A stretch of 64,000 nucleotides of DNA from Armillaria gallica (lineage: Eukaryota > Basidiomycota > Agaricomycetes > Agaricales > Physalacriaceae): NCBI GenBank assembly GCA_037576215.1, contig JBANDB010000001.1, positions 4,898,001-4,962,000 on the forward strand. The letters are read 5' to 3'. The translations under genes and the position numbers were made by a program. Positions 20,023 to 32,194 of this stretch are shown here, piece by piece; within the stretch, counting starts at the first letter, position 1; every line of letters starts with the position of its first letter. The notes under the pieces were generated by a model that saw only the letters and a list, made by a program, of their open reading frames with translations, was not told the origin of the DNA and ran no database searches.

Positions 20023-23000
20023 TGATGAGCCTTCAGGCTCTGTATGCTTAGAATTTGTGAATTTACCCATTAATCACCCAATATCTTCAAAATGATGCCA
20101 TTATAATCCTCACACACTCTATAATACTGCCAATCCTCGATAATACCATGGATTTTCACAGTATATGCCACCCAAACACAGATACAATCCTAAAACCATG
20201 ACAACTATACTCCTTCAATGCTCCATTATCCTTCCCAGCTCGCTGTGCATCATAATTACCATACCCCATCACAGCAAGGCACTATTGATCGACAATCATC
20301 CCAATATAGAGTTGCCACATTACTCAGAAGCAACTAGTTGACATGCTGTCATGCCCACAGCATGTCTAAGGGTGTAATTTTGCGAATTCACATACCTTAC
20401 ATGTTAGCAAAGCAGAAGCACAGAGAGCAGACTAACAGTGCAAATGGCATGCAAAGAAGCAAGGTCACCAAGGTTGAGAGCTCTATGATAGAAATAGAAG
20501 CAACAGAATTAAAACATAAGGACTTCATTGTTGTACTGTATCTTACGGGCATGCACAACAATAAGGCTGAAGAGCAAGCTCGCTCGCACAAACATCCATC
20601 TGCCAAAGAGAATTCAGCTTTCAGTGGGATGCGCTTGTACACAGGCTGGGATTGATTTAGATAACTACACATCTGTAATCTATGACATGTGGTCCCTGGA
20701 GATCTGGAGAAAAGATATCACGTGCAGGAGGTAATCAAAAGAACCCCGGGCATGGTCTAGAAACAGACTTTGGCCAATGGGAATAGTGAGCAGGCTTGAA
20801 ATCCAAAGTATCCCTTGGTTACCAAGTCTAGAATATAATACTGTTACCTTCAGAGCAGAACTGAAAGCCAAATATGAAGTGTGATCAGTGATCGAGGATT
20901 AAACAGCTATTGAGTACAAGTCAGCGAGTTACTCTGCTGCTAGGGGCCATAACATCAACATCACTTAGCTCTTTGAGGATACTAAAAAGAGGACCAAGCA
21001 GCACTCTGCCAAGAGTGTTGTGCCAGTTTGGACGAAGAATTATTGGTCAACAAAGGATTTAACTTACTAAAAGACCATTTGTAATAATCAATCTCCCATA
21101 GTATAAGTAGGTAGAATTTCATGTAGTAAAACAAGATACCTACCCCCCATGTACAGTAATAAAGTTTCAGTTTGGATCTGGACTTGTTACAATGCGTAAG
21201 AGTTAGTAGCTTCAAGTCTCAGCTAGAACACAAGTTTAGCAAGCTTACAGAGAAATAGAACAAGAGAAACATTTTGGATAAAAACTTTGGTTTACTTGAG
21301 ATAAGAAAGAGATTCAGCAGCAGTGACGCTGTGCTATCTTGAGAGTTTGCTGGAATACATCTGAGAGAAAGCTCTGTTCCTCTTCTGGTTCAGTGTAAAA
21401 AGAAAAATTGTGTTGTGTTGGCCTCTGTGTAGGTCTTGAGTAGTTTGCAAGAGAATGAGCCAGATTGAGCTGTTCTAGCAGTTGCACGAAGTGTAACAGG
21501 TGTGTGCAGTTGGACCTCATGGCACTGTTGTTAGGGTGAGCACACTGTGTGTGAAGACTTGCAGGGATGGTTTTTGAGAATATTTGTGACTTGATTGGGA
21601 GTGCTAAAGGCCTCTAATCATGACGAGTCTGGGAGTCAGGTTTAGCAATTAAGAGAAAGACAGCGGCATGTGCAGATCAGGTCTAGCAGCAGATCATACT
21701 TAGAGAGCTCACTGATCAAACTTGGTCAATTTGTGGATCTGTGTATCCATGTGTTCCAGCTATTGAAATATACTTTGCCTTGAGGGTTGCATGGTTTACT
21801 GTGCTCTCTTGTAAAAGCTCTGAGAAAATTGAGAATTTGAGAATGGCTTGAGAAAAATACTTTGTTATGTGCATCATTCTAGTGAGCTTGCTGAGATAAA
21901 TCGAGATATTGTTGGCATGCAATTGAAATTAAAATCCCTTGCTCCCCTCCACACTTAAGGAGATTGTGTGTGTGTGTGTGTTTAGTGGGGTTGAGTGTGT
22001 GTTATAGTGTGTTCATGTTAGGCTGTGCTCAGTTTCATGGGTGCCCATCACCAGCTTTGTCAGCACTCATCAATCACTTAATGAAATAACATGATTGACA
22101 TGAGTACCCTTCCAGCTATGATAATTACAGCCATGGCAACTACAGACCATGTTTACTAAGGCTGTTACAGTGCCAAGACCTCGAATTACCATTGCCACAA
22201 GTGTACACCTCAATATGGCAACTGCAGCTCAATAATCTGCAGCTAAACAGCACCTCATGATCTGCTCATCGCTCAATTAAACCACACAGTTTTCATCCAT
22301 AAATGGCAACATTGAAGAGTTGCTGTTACTTTAGAACCACAGATTCCATATGCTTACTATGGCTATTACAAAGCCAAGGACTTACAGCCTTACTAAGGCT
22401 CTGATGGATATTCTATTTATAAAAACTGGACTTGTAGTATAAAAACTAGTTAGATACTGCATTTTTAGTTCTAGTTCTTACCCAGTTGACAAGACTACAG
22501 CATTTCCAGTCAGCTATGGTTACTCCAAGTTATCCTTCACCACTTGCTTTACTTTTAACATTGTTGGTTTGCTTTGTATATTGCACCAATACATGAAATC
22601 TCACATCAATAACTTGCTTTTGTCTTTAATGCTGCAACATTACTTCATCTTCACCACATAGGATTGTTTTATTGTCTTCACCTTCTACATCACTATTGTT
22701 TTCATTGTCCAGTTCAGTATTGCCTCTGTGTAGGCCCAGTTCAGCATCATTCTTCATAGGATCCCCCTCATCTTTATCATTGATCAGAGTTGCTGTGCAT
22801 CTATTGCCACAATACCCCACTCAGCACCACAGTTGCTATGTTTTCTTCCAGTTCCAAGGCAGTTCTGCATGTTTATTGCTATTTTTTTGACTCTGCATCA
22901 CAGTACACCATCTGGACACATTTTCTAGTCCTTCCTCACAATATCTAGCTCATTGCTATGATTTCTAAAGCATTGCCATAGTTACTAGAGTTATTTTCAT

Positions 23001-23331
23001 GCTCTTTAGCCTATCCCCATGATTTCTAGACTGTTTTTACAGTTTCTATTACAGTTTTTTGGTATTCACATTATATCAGATTCCTTCCCATCTTGTTTAT
23101 CGAGATCCTTCCTGGCTTACAGCCAACATCTATTAGTACTTCTTGATCAAGAGTACTACTTTGCTGATTGAAAAGTTGCAGTGTATCTTGCATTATTGAG
23201 AAATTGACTGCATGGAGGTGCACCAAACCACTCACACACACATTGCCTTGATTGCTGTGTTGCTATGTTAATTGCCTAAGCTCTCCCTGAGTTTTGAGTG
23301 TTGCCGTTGCCACAGAAGTCTAGGCTCATCA
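20023..23331 (+). mobile_element. Solo LTR of family X (copy D), itself interrupted
   Basis: The ends TGATGAGCCTTCAGGC... and ...TAGGCTCATCA match the LTRs of Element 1. It is in the orientation of element-sense = plus. A 4-bp CTGC duplication flanks it (20019-20022 and 23332-23335). Repeat Y2 (20347-22062) splits it, so the LTR proper is about 1.59 kb. It is CpG-poor and heavily decayed relative to Element 1's LTRs. Confidence 0.85.
20347..22062 (+). repeat. Family-Y LTR-like repeat, copy Y2, inside LTR D
   Basis: Starts TGTCATGCCCACAGC and ends ...GCTTTGTCA, 1,716 bp. Flanks ATGC and GCAC both derive from GCGC (the base sequence at this place in the intact X LTR) by CpG decay, so it is a 4-bp target duplication. 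It contains a (TG)n run near 21965-21980. No coding capacity. Confidence 0.75.
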
Positions 23332-26093
23332 CTGCTTATGCCACTAATTAAGACTCTGACTCCTGTCCCTGAAGACAATGAAATGCCTAAGTATGAGTAC
23401 TTTGTATGGTTTGACCCCATGGCATACTACTAGCTATATTGCACTGTCATGAACCTCCTTATGCTTTATTGGCATAAAAAGGATGAGTACTCTGGTGAGG
23501 AAGTTGCTGACCTGCTGAAGCAGGTCTACAACCACTTGGTGTGTATTTTTCTTCTTGTTTTCTCCCACAGCTGGTGAGAATCTCATTAATTATCATGTTG
23601 GCATGTCCATCTGCAACTGGGTGACATGTATTCACAATGCTTTGCCCTGTCAGTTGCATATTGTGGACTGGCATTGCATGATTGCTTGCATGGCACCTGA
23701 GGTGTGCTCTTCTCATGTGAGCTCTCTACTGTTTCTCTTTCTGTTCTTTTTATAACCACTCCTCTGCATTGCTACAGGTGCTGACCTGTCTTTCTCCAAA
23801 TGTGCTGTTCCCTGGAGAGGATGGCTTTGATATAGACAATCCTCCAACTCTGATGGAGTCCTACCTTCTTCAGCGCACTGTTCCCAAGGGCACATGACTT
23901 CATCCTGGCTCTATCGCTAACAACACTGACTTTTCTGGCTTTGCCTTCAACTGGTTTCCTATGCTGCTCCCTGATGCTGAGGAGGAGGATGAGAGCATCA
24001 TCTTTGAGAACTCTCCTAAAGAGGAGCCTCTCTCTATCCCTGCTTGTCCTCAAGTTATCTCATTTGCTACACCTGCTCTGCCAATTCCTTCTTAGAGCAT
24101 GCACACTCAAAGGACCCCCATATCTTTGGTGCCTCACATTGTAAATTTACTGGGAGTATCTCCTTCCCCATGCAACTATCTGCATATTCACACTCTGGGC
24201 ACTGTCTTGTCATCACTGGCTTCACCCCTAAGCCTGCTCTCTAATTGTCAGAGTCCATCATTGTGGACTTTTTTCTCTCCAATCAAACCCCTCAGTTTGT
24301 ATTGTTGTCCAATGGGAATGACCCCAGCTACGCCTTCACAGTTTGCTATGCTGACTTTACAGAGTGCCTCCCTTAGCTGTGGTCTTCAAGAGATGGCTAA
24401 CTCTATCCAAGACTTATGCCAAGTGCTGCTTACTCCTGGCTCCAGTGCTGGGCTCCACATTTCAGGATGAGTAACAGTATTTTTCTCTCTCTACTTCTTA
24501 CTAACTTGGTTGTTTCTCTAGCCCTGCTGGTGATACAGCACCAGCTAAAGAGTCGCACAGTTCCCTACTCAGGTGCACCCAGACCCAACCTGCCAGGTCC
24601 TAGGTACCAAAATGCCTGACTCAGGTCTTGCAGGTGCAGGTCCCAGGTTTGCTATGGGTGCGTGTGGGTTTTGTACACCTAGAATATGTCTATGGGGGTT
24701 ATCAAGGTTGCTGAATCCGAATATCTTATCAGATTTTTGATCGGAGACCTCCCCAATCCAAAATAGCCATCAGAGACTATTTTCATATTAGTTTCAGTTA
24801 TTCATCAGTTTCTTTCTGAATGCACTTCATCACATAAAATTTATTTGCATTGGTGGTAAAGTGTTTTTGAGGTCATAGAATTTGATTATTGCATCTGATC
24901 ATAAATCGGGAATGATCTCAAACCATGGCAAGTGTTTGAAGCTTTTTCTTCATTTTCTTGATCTTTTTCAATTTGTTGTGACAAGCTATACATGAGCCAA
25001 ATCCAAGACATCTGTAGGTGTTTATATGTTTTTAATAGTGTAGAATTTGATTATAGTCACCAATCAATATAAAGTGTTGATCCTGAGGCACAGTAGGCAT
25101 CTGGACCTACTTTGTTATGTTTTACAATCTTTTACCTCTTATTTTCTGGTTCACAGACATGCCCTGTAAATTATTTGAAGAGTCTTCTAAGGGTTTTCTG
25201 GGTCACAGAACTCAAATCTGACCTCCGATCATTGATCCAACAACACCCTGAGTAATTATGCCTGTATTAAACTGAATTTACATTTTTTTCACCTCTCAGT
25301 CTCCTAGAGCCCATATATTCTATCTATGCACTGTGCATGGGTCCCAGGTGGGTCACCTGTAGGTGGAACCATTGCAGAATGCTTTGACCTGGACCTATTA
25401 ACCCATAGGTCTGACTTATTAATAAATTAAAAACCCAGACCCAAGTCTTTCCACAGATCCACCCTGGTCCTAGTAGGAACCATGTGACTCTTTAGCACCA
25501 GCTAATAATACTACCAGTCCATGTTTCTCTCTGCCAGAGTTAGCAAGCTTGCTAACCCTTGGCTTTGCCCTCTTACAGCTTCTTAACCTAGGGCTACACC
25601 CTCTGATGTAAGTTGCCTTTCCTCTCCTCAATTGTTTATTTTTCAGCTGAGTATCTTCTTTCTTAGCCTCTATCATCAGGTATTGCTGAGTACCTGTTGG
25701 ATAAAGTGAGCTCTTTCTATTTTTCTCTTTTTCCCTATGTCTCATGACTTGTTTTACTAGTTTGACACACCTGGGTTCTCCTCACATTTCATGTGTTGGC
25801 AACCAAATCCCCTTCTGCAATGCCATCCAGCACTGCTCTTGCCTCCTGTTTCAGGACAAGGTGATTTTATCAGTGCTCAACCATTGTCACCCATATGCGA
25901 GGAGCCTGCCACTCCAAAGATACTGTCATTTTCTCTTCCAGAGGAGGACCAGTCATCTCATATTGTTGAGAAACTCCCTCCTCCTGTTGATTTGATGGAT
26001 GTGGATGAGCTGCCATCACCTCCTAGAGTTCAGCACCCAGTGACTAGCACCCCACTCCATTCTTGTTTCTTGGTCATGTGCTTGCTGTTGCTT

Positions 26094-26098
26094 GAGGC
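26094..26098. other. 5-bp target duplication GAGGC, left side of Element 2
   Basis: GAGGC here is repeated exactly at 61256-61260, bracketing the two 392-bp LTRs. Removing Element 2 joins gene H in frame as ...LEAFSPNCGDK. Confidence 0.9.
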
Positions 26099-26490
26099 TG
26101 TTATGATTTATTCACTTTTTTCCTTTACTTACCTAATCTACAACCCCAGGCCACTCCTCTGCATGGGTAACCAAGTAACCACACAATGTTCTCATGTTAT
26201 CACTTCATTCCCATGTTATCATTTGCATGATAACACTTTGACATTGTGTGCTCGAGTTCCTACCCCCATGATCAACTTATAGTTAGACCCTCACCCTTAG
26301 TATATAAGTAATAGCTCTCACTGTATGTACCCCAGCTTCGAGCTAACATTTAATCTATACCAAATCTTTCTGCTTAATCCATCACTAAGACTAAGAGTTT
26401 GCCTTATCTCCTATTGGTTAGAGACTTAACAGTGACTGCCTGAACGTGAGACAGCCATTATTTACTCTAGTTAGGGGTTTGGGTATAATA
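26099..26490 (+). repeat. 5' LTR of Element 2
   Basis: 392 bp, TGTTATG...TATAATA (the final CA has become TA). It contains TATATAAG near 26301-26308 as a likely promoter. It aligns without gaps to the 3' LTR with 18 differences by my count, all transitions. Confidence 0.92.
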
Positions 26491-26531
26491 TTTAGCTCAA
26501 AGCTTCCCTTTGCTCCTTAACTGGAGCCTTC

Positions 26532-26830
26532 ATGTTATTGACACTCAAAACAGTCCTACTCGCTGCCTTCTTCGGCCTCAGCATCACACTGTTTGCAACA
26601 GCCATAGTATTGGCAATCTTGCACTACTACAGGATAATTCCTTGCATTCATAACAACCAGTATTGTAACCAATGCACGACAAACTATGTCCTCCCACAGC
26701 AGCCACCACCAGTCCACCATTACCCACCCCCACCCATACCAAGTCGCCGAGCCTCAATGGTCAATGAGTACCCTCGCTTCGTCAACAGGAGAGGCGAAGA
26801 AAACCTTCCTAGGGAGATGGAAGTCAGCGT
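26532..26830 (+). pseudogene. Element 2 leader ORF with one membrane segment
   Basis: The frame begins MLLTLKTVLLAAFFGL and has one hydrophobic helix of about 25 residues, then a short CxxC-containing and Pro-rich stretch. It reads up to the GCGT duplication at 26827-26830. Removing solo LTR C lets it continue in frame (MEVSVQEGSNGG...) to a stop near 28707. A membrane-anchored leader protein before gag is unusual, so it may be an artefact of an open leader. Function unknown. Confidence 0.4.
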
Positions 26831-28512
26831 TGATGAGCCTCCAGGCTCTGTACGCTCAGAATTTGCGGATTTTGCCTGCTAATTAACGCTACTGTCCCTT
26901 CAACAGCCTTTCATCAAACCAAAGATTGCACACACACTGATACCACTTTCATCCTACGGCAACCACTCCTTACGCATCCATCCCATCTTGCCACACATCA
27001 TAATTGCTGTACTTCATCATGGCAAGGCACCTTCGATCGACAATCATCCCAATATGGAATTGACGCATCACTCAGAAGCAACTAGTTGATGCGCTCATTG
27101 ATCACTTAATGAAAATGACATGATTGACGTGAGTACCCTCCCAGCTACGGCAATAGCAGCTACAGCAACTACAGACCATGTTTACTAAGGCTGTTACTTC
27201 ACCAAGGCCTCAAGAAAATGTTACCCCATGCGTACTCCTCAGCACAACGACTATTGCTCAGTAATCCGCAGCTAAACAGCACCTAACGATCCGAGCATTG
27301 CTCAGTAAAAACCATACGGTTTGCATCCATACGTGGCAATGTCGACGAGTTGCTGTTACTTTAGAAGACCAAGGACCATATGTTACCTACGATTTTTACA
27401 AAGCCAAGGCTTTATGGCCTTACTAAGTCTCACGTATTTACTCTATTTATAAATTTGTACTTGTAGTATAAAAACTAGCTAGAAAATGTAGTTAAAAGGC
27501 AGTTCATCTCCAGTTGACCCCAGACTATGTCAATTATCGTCACACACTAGTCTATCACCAGTAAACCACATCTATTCACCGTTCTACGGCAATATACCAT
27601 TTACCCCAGCATATTCTCGATTGCACGTCGACTCTTGAGCTCACCAGAGTTATTCCATGGTTTTTAACTGTGAAGAGTCCTTCGCTACGCACTCTTTGCT
27701 CTTAACACTATTGGTGCACACTCATATTGTGCCAATACGTGATCGCCACACCATACCTCACCCACGTTATCTTTTATAGGCCGTTATCGTTTCACTTTCA
27801 CACTATTGGAGTTTTTATCGTTTCTCTTTTGCCATTGTTATCGTCGCCCACTTGGGTAGTCTCAGAGCAGACTTAGGATCAGTTCAGCAAGTTTTTGTAT
27901 AGTATCAGTCCCTCAAGTGGACTTGAAGGTTAGTTTTGACATAGGATAGGATCGTTTCAGTACCAGACCAGTTTCGACATCGACTCAGCACCCTCGCATC
28001 GTATAGGACCAGTATCATCGCCAGTTTTTGTAGTTCCATGTTTTCTCTTGCCAGTCCACCCTCAGCACCTTGTTCCATGTTTATTTCGACACTCGCAGTC
28101 CCCACACCATTTTCTCATCGCCTCACTCACCCATAGACTATTGCTGACCATTTAGTCTATTCTCCATCGTTCACCCCGCTCTGATTACCGTAGAGCGACG
28201 TTTTCTAGTCTTGCAGCATGTTTTCTCATACAGATTCGTGGTATTCACATCATACCCATTTTTGTTCCCTCTCACTTCAAGAGATCCCTACCGGCTTAAA
28301 GCCAAAGCATCTAGTACTCGACTACCAAGCAGTACTACTTCACAGACTTAAAGTCACAGTGTATTCTTGCATATAGAGGAATTGTTCTACTGCACGGAGG
28401 TGCCCCGAACCACTTGCACACATGATCGCCTTGATTGCCATGCTACTATGTTAATTAACCAAGCTCATTCCGAGTTGGTGTTGCCATTTCCACGGAAGTC
28501 TTAGGCTCATCA
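26831..28512 (+). mobile_element. Solo LTR of family X (copy C)
   Basis: 1,682 bp, TGATGAGCCTCC...GGCTCATCA, flanked by GCGT on both sides (26827-26830, 28513-28516). Element-sense is plus. TATA-like TATAAAAAC near 27469-27477. Compared with LTR B, many ACG have become ATG by CpG decay. Confidence 0.88.
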
Positions 28513-29567
28513 GCGTTCAAGAAGGAAGCAATGGAGGTCCTGCCAGAGCAAGGCTCCCCTTTATCCAGCTTTCTACCAATGACTTCTCTCACGCAGAGTC
28601 CACTGACCATATCCCCACTACAGTACGACCCCCTACTGCCAATACCACCGCAGACCCGGCAAGGTACCTCATCCGACTCGGCCTGGGAGAGGTCAATCCA
28701 TAAGGGACTCCAGTTTCAGAGCACCCTACCACAAGACATTCTGGGAGTGACAAAGCACCAGATTCAGCAGCCCATTCCACGTTCAGGCTTGATGTTCTCT
28801 GGGATGATGTCAGCCTCCCCTACATGGCCTTCTTTCCCAGGAGAGGCAATCCCTATCGAATGAGAACCCCAGAGTCCAAACCCATCAAGATACAGTGGGA
28901 CCAGCCCATACAGATCACCGAGCAACCTCCCACTCCACCAAGGCCAACTGGAGAGTCTTTGCCAGAATTTGAGCAGCAACCCTCAGAGGGAACATGAGTC
29001 AGGCTCCTTCCCCCAAGGAGAAGCGAGGGACTCGATGAGGGGGACAGAGCACAGAGAAACACAGAGCAAGTTCAAGCAGCAGCCTTCAGGGAGGTCAATG
29101 AGCAACAACCCAATGTTGGAACTGACAATCGAGGGGAGACCATCTACTTCTCCGGCAGCAATGCCAGCACCGTCACTCTCCCCTACGCAGAGCGCATCAA
29201 TGGAATCGCAACCTGGGGCAGCCCCTTCCTGTCCCCAGTCCCAATGCCACAGATCCCCAACACTCCCCCAGCAGACCACCCTGATAACCATATCACAAGG
29301 CCTTTACCTCCTAGCAACAGGTAAATTAGCCCAAATTCCCAAAATACTCTACCGCACCTCTTTACTTGACTTATTTAATCATTTCCTGAAAGAATTAGTA
29401 GAGAATCCAAATTGGGCCATAACTCCAGCCAGGATGGACTACGACCACTATGGATATAGCTATATCTTAAAGGAAGAAGCCAGGCACTTCACCTGCTTGG
29501 CTTACAATATGATACACCAGGAACAACCTATTGAGGTACCTGCCCGCTACCAATGACCTCAGATCGA
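28513..29567 (+). pseudogene. Element 2 pre-gag region
   Basis: After LTR C a Pro/Ser/Gln-rich reading continues, including DDVSLPYMAFFPRRGNPY, SLPEFEQQPSEGT then TGA, and YAERINGIATWGSPFLSP. These read as an ordered but broken N-terminal gag extension, with TGA at a likely former CGA codon after SEGT. No enzymatic domain. Confidence 0.5.
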
Positions 29568-29598
29568 TCTACCCCTGATAACGTACACCCCTGAACCG

Positions 29599-30465
29599 AT
29601 GAGCAACAGCCCACCGGTACCGCCGCAACAGGCTGCTGTACCAACTTACACATACACGGTACCAAGTTATGGCTATCCCCAGGGGTACAGTCTGCCCAGC
29701 CCACAGGGACCCTCTAGACTCTTCGCCGCCGCCAATGATGATGGCGCAGAATCCTCGAACGCACCCCAACAGCCAGACAAGCCACCTCCCCCTCCCAGAC
29801 CATGGGCGCCGCCTATTAACCCTCAAAGGTGGGCACCACCTCATGACCCTTCGCCACCAAAACCACCAGATCCACCTGCTCTGTGGGTACTCACGGCAGA
29901 CAACCAAGGACCCTGGTCACAACTGAAACCTACCATAGTCAAGGAACCCAAGAGCTTCAATGGTGATTCTAACGACATTGCCCATTTCTTCTCTCAGTGC
30001 GACATGTATTTCTCTGTCTTCAATCAGTATTTCCGTCACCACCCCCACAAGGTTATTTTCTGCACGTCGCGCTTTACCAAAGACACTCAGGTATGGTGGG
30101 AGTTGTGCACCTGGGAATTAGGAAGGAACATCAATGGGGACCAGGTCTACCCTGCCTATGAACAGTTCGTAGAAGAGGTCAGACAGCGATTCTGGAAGGA
30201 CGCAAATGCCGAGATCAAGTTTGCCCAATGGGAAAAACTCAGACAGAGTAATTTTCCTGATGGCGACTTGTTCTTCCAACAATTTGAATCACTTGCATTT
30301 GAGGCAGGAGTCCTGGGCATCAACCAGATGATGATGGCACAGGTGAAAAAGGCATGCCGATCCACTACCAAGGATATCATCTATGCCTTGGGTGGGGATG
30401 TCCCAGCTAATTACCAAGAGTGGAAACAGTGCATACTCCGAATTGATCATAACTGGAGAACGTGA
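29599..30465 (+). CDS. Element 2 Gag (retrotransposon gag domain)
   Basis: A 288-codon open frame has a Pro-rich start (MSNSPPVPPQQAAVPTYTY) and then the retrotransposon gag core: KPTIVKEPKSFNGDSNDIAH, YMYFSVF-like and FTKDTQVWWELCTWELG segments, and QRFWKDANAEIKFAQWEKLR. It would form the particle shell around the genomic RNA. The stop at 30463-30465 (ACG TGA AAG) interrupts what should run on into the zinc knuckle, and again fits a CGA-to-TGA change. No start is certain, since the upstream region is also broken. Confidence 0.8.
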   Translation: MSNSPPVPPQQAAVPTYTYTVPSYGYPQGYSLPSPQGPSRLFAAANDDGAESSNAPQQPDKPPPPPRPWAPPINPQRWAPPHDPSPPKPPDPPALWVLTADNQGPWSQLKPTIVKEPKSFNGDSNDIAHFFSQCDMYFSVFNQYFRHHPHKVIFCTSRFTKDTQVWWELCTWELGRNINGDQVYPAYEQFVEEVRQRFWKDANAEIKFAQWEKLRQSNFPDGDLFFQQFESLAFEAGVLGINQMMMAQVKKACRSTTKDIIYALGGDVPANYQEWKQCILRIDHNWRT

Positions 30466-30725
30466 AAGGCAGAAACAGGTGGAGGGCCCAAGGTAGCCGA
30501 CTGGAAGCAGCAAGTGAAGACAAACATATCGCCAAAAGGAAATTCAGCACAGGCCAGTGTCCCGGAAAAGAAAACGGGCACGGGCATGACATACAGGGGA
30601 GCAGGCATGCCGATGGAAATCGACAGGATGTGCACCAAGGCGAAGTGCTTCCGATGCAGAGAAATTGGGCACTTCAAATGGGATTGTCCCAAGAACCCAA
30701 AGACAAGGGAGGAGGTGCTACGATG
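30466..30725 (+). pseudogene. Element 2 nucleocapsid zinc knuckle
   Basis: In the same frame as Gag after its stop, with KAETGGGPKVADWKQQ and the CCHC motif CFRCREIGHFKWDC (30647-30688). This is the nucleic-acid-binding tail of Gag. Confidence 0.8.
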
Positions 30726-31747
30726 ACTCAATTATTACTGGGACCATCACACCATGGAAGAAAAGACAGACTCGAAAGTTGAAGAGGTAAAAGATGGGGC
30801 TGAGCAGTAAACAATTCAACTGATTTGGCTAAGGACTTAGTTTCACCTGGTACGCACTCGCCGCCTGCTAGTAAGGCTCATTGTACTTCTGTAGTTGATA
30901 TTACACATTCAAATATACCTGCCCGTGACTTAACCACCAGGATGAAGACTAAGGAAGAATCGAAACAGGACATCGGAACGACTTCACTGACTAGATGTTT
31001 GGCAAGTAACCTATCACAGGCGAACAAAGAGACACCTACTATAGTGTCACCCATCATAACAGCGCCCAATAAGTGACTGGATGGGGCAAGGGAACAAGCA
31101 CTTAGTGCCCCCCTTGGAGAAGCGGCCCTTGGCAAGGGGAACACCGCAGACGAAGAGCCAGAAACCATCAAGTGGTTGACAGTGCCACCTGCCAGGGCAC
31201 AAGTAAAGGTGACACCCGTCACTGGGCACAGGACGACAAACTCCGAGGACCTGAACACCATGTGCAGCAGACTGATGGCATGGTCCAATGACCAGCAGCA
31301 CTGCAAGAGTCCCGGGAGCATGATCCAGCATCAAGACGATGGCTGGAACCAGGTTGGCAGAGGCCCGTGGGGGGTGGAACGACCTTGCATAGTCCCTCGA
31401 AAACAGGCCGGGCCGGTAAGTCCATTCATTCAGCACAGGTCGAGCCCACTGTTCCTAGGAGTGGCTCCAAGGTCAGGACAGGCTTGCTGCAATCTGAATC
31501 CTCCAATGAGGTTTGGCATGACACCCCTGCAGGTGATCCTGATGAAGATGCACATGTGGCAAGAACCGTTGGATGCGCAATGGCCCCAACTACTCAACCT
31601 CAGCTGAAGAACAGGGAGGTAGCTGCTAGCACCCAGGCAGTGAAAAGGGGGCCTCAGGTACAAATGGAAGAAATTCCGGATGATGAAGATGATACAAGTT
31701 TTTGATGAAGTCAAGAAACTAACCAAAAATCCTTTATAGCCCCTGAG
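30726..31747 (+). pseudogene. Element 2 gag-pol linker, decayed
   Basis: Open frames in several phases with no recognised domain (for example TVPPARAQVKVTPVTGHRTT). It lies between the zinc knuckle and protease and is presumably a variable linker. Confidence 0.4.
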
Positions 31748-32179
31748 GTGACCCAGTCAACAGTAGCCAGATCTTCGGGTCATGGTGCAAAGACTGAGAA
31801 GGTCCCATCCGAGTGGCTTAAACCTTTTGGAGTGGAGTGGACATTACGAGGAATTAAAGAGGTAAAGACAGAGTCAGAGGCCAGAGCAATTCTAAAGAAC
31901 TGGATCCACAAAACACGAGTTGAGGAGGTCATCAATGAAATGATTGAAGGAATGCGGACAACCACAAGGATTAATGCACTAGAGTGGATGGAAGAATTGT
32001 GCCAGCCCAGGTGCTATATTTGCTGAATGAGCAGAAGTGAGAAAGCCCTAACAACCGATGTCCAAATTGGAACACTAGAAAACCGCACCCACGTATCTTC
32101 CTTGGCCTTGATTGACAGTGGCTGCACTAGCAGCGCCATCAACCAAGCGTTCATCAAGAAACATAACATTCCTACCCAC
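31748..32179 (+). pseudogene. Element 2 protease, N-terminal part
   Basis: Reads SEWLKPFGVEWTLRGIKEV and, after a stop at 32026, SSLALIDSGCTSSAINQAFI, where DSG is the aspartic protease active site. The frame is cut by the hAT insertion at 32180 and resumes at 53415 (THAMAAPITVYNAMDQKTAQ). Confidence 0.8.
32172..32179. other. 8-bp target duplication of the hAT element, left
   Basis: CTACCCAC here matches CTACCCAT at 53415-53422 (one C/T transition). Confidence 0.85.
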
Positions 32180-32194
32180 TAGTGTTGCCACTGC

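Larger units (their letters stand above)
20010..26098 (+). pseudogene. Gene H, 5' part (unknown, split by insertions)
   Basis: ATG at 20010 opens MSSL and continues after a solo LTR (20023-23331, target duplication CTGC) as LMPLIKTLTPVPEDNEMPKY at 23336. An exon reaching 23542 joins 23571 (SGENLINYHVGMSICNWV), followed by an intron near 23716-23778 and an exon with LTCLSPNVLFPGEDGFDIDN. Conserved-looking stretches are separated by in-frame TAG/TGA codons that a single C-to-T change explains, for example TAG after FDPMAYY and TGA after VPKGT. The frame runs to LEA at 26098, where Element 2 is inserted. I do not recognise the family. Introns at canonical sites show this was an ordinary spliced gene, or a gene of a DNA transposon, before decay. 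Confidence 0.6.

Noticed and set aside
17957..22062. Reading Y1 and Y2 as the terminal repeats of one DNA transposon enclosing gene H exon 1
   Set aside because: Y2 sits inside solo LTR D with its own 4-bp duplication, and a third copy is elsewhere, so the inverted arrangement is two separate insertions.
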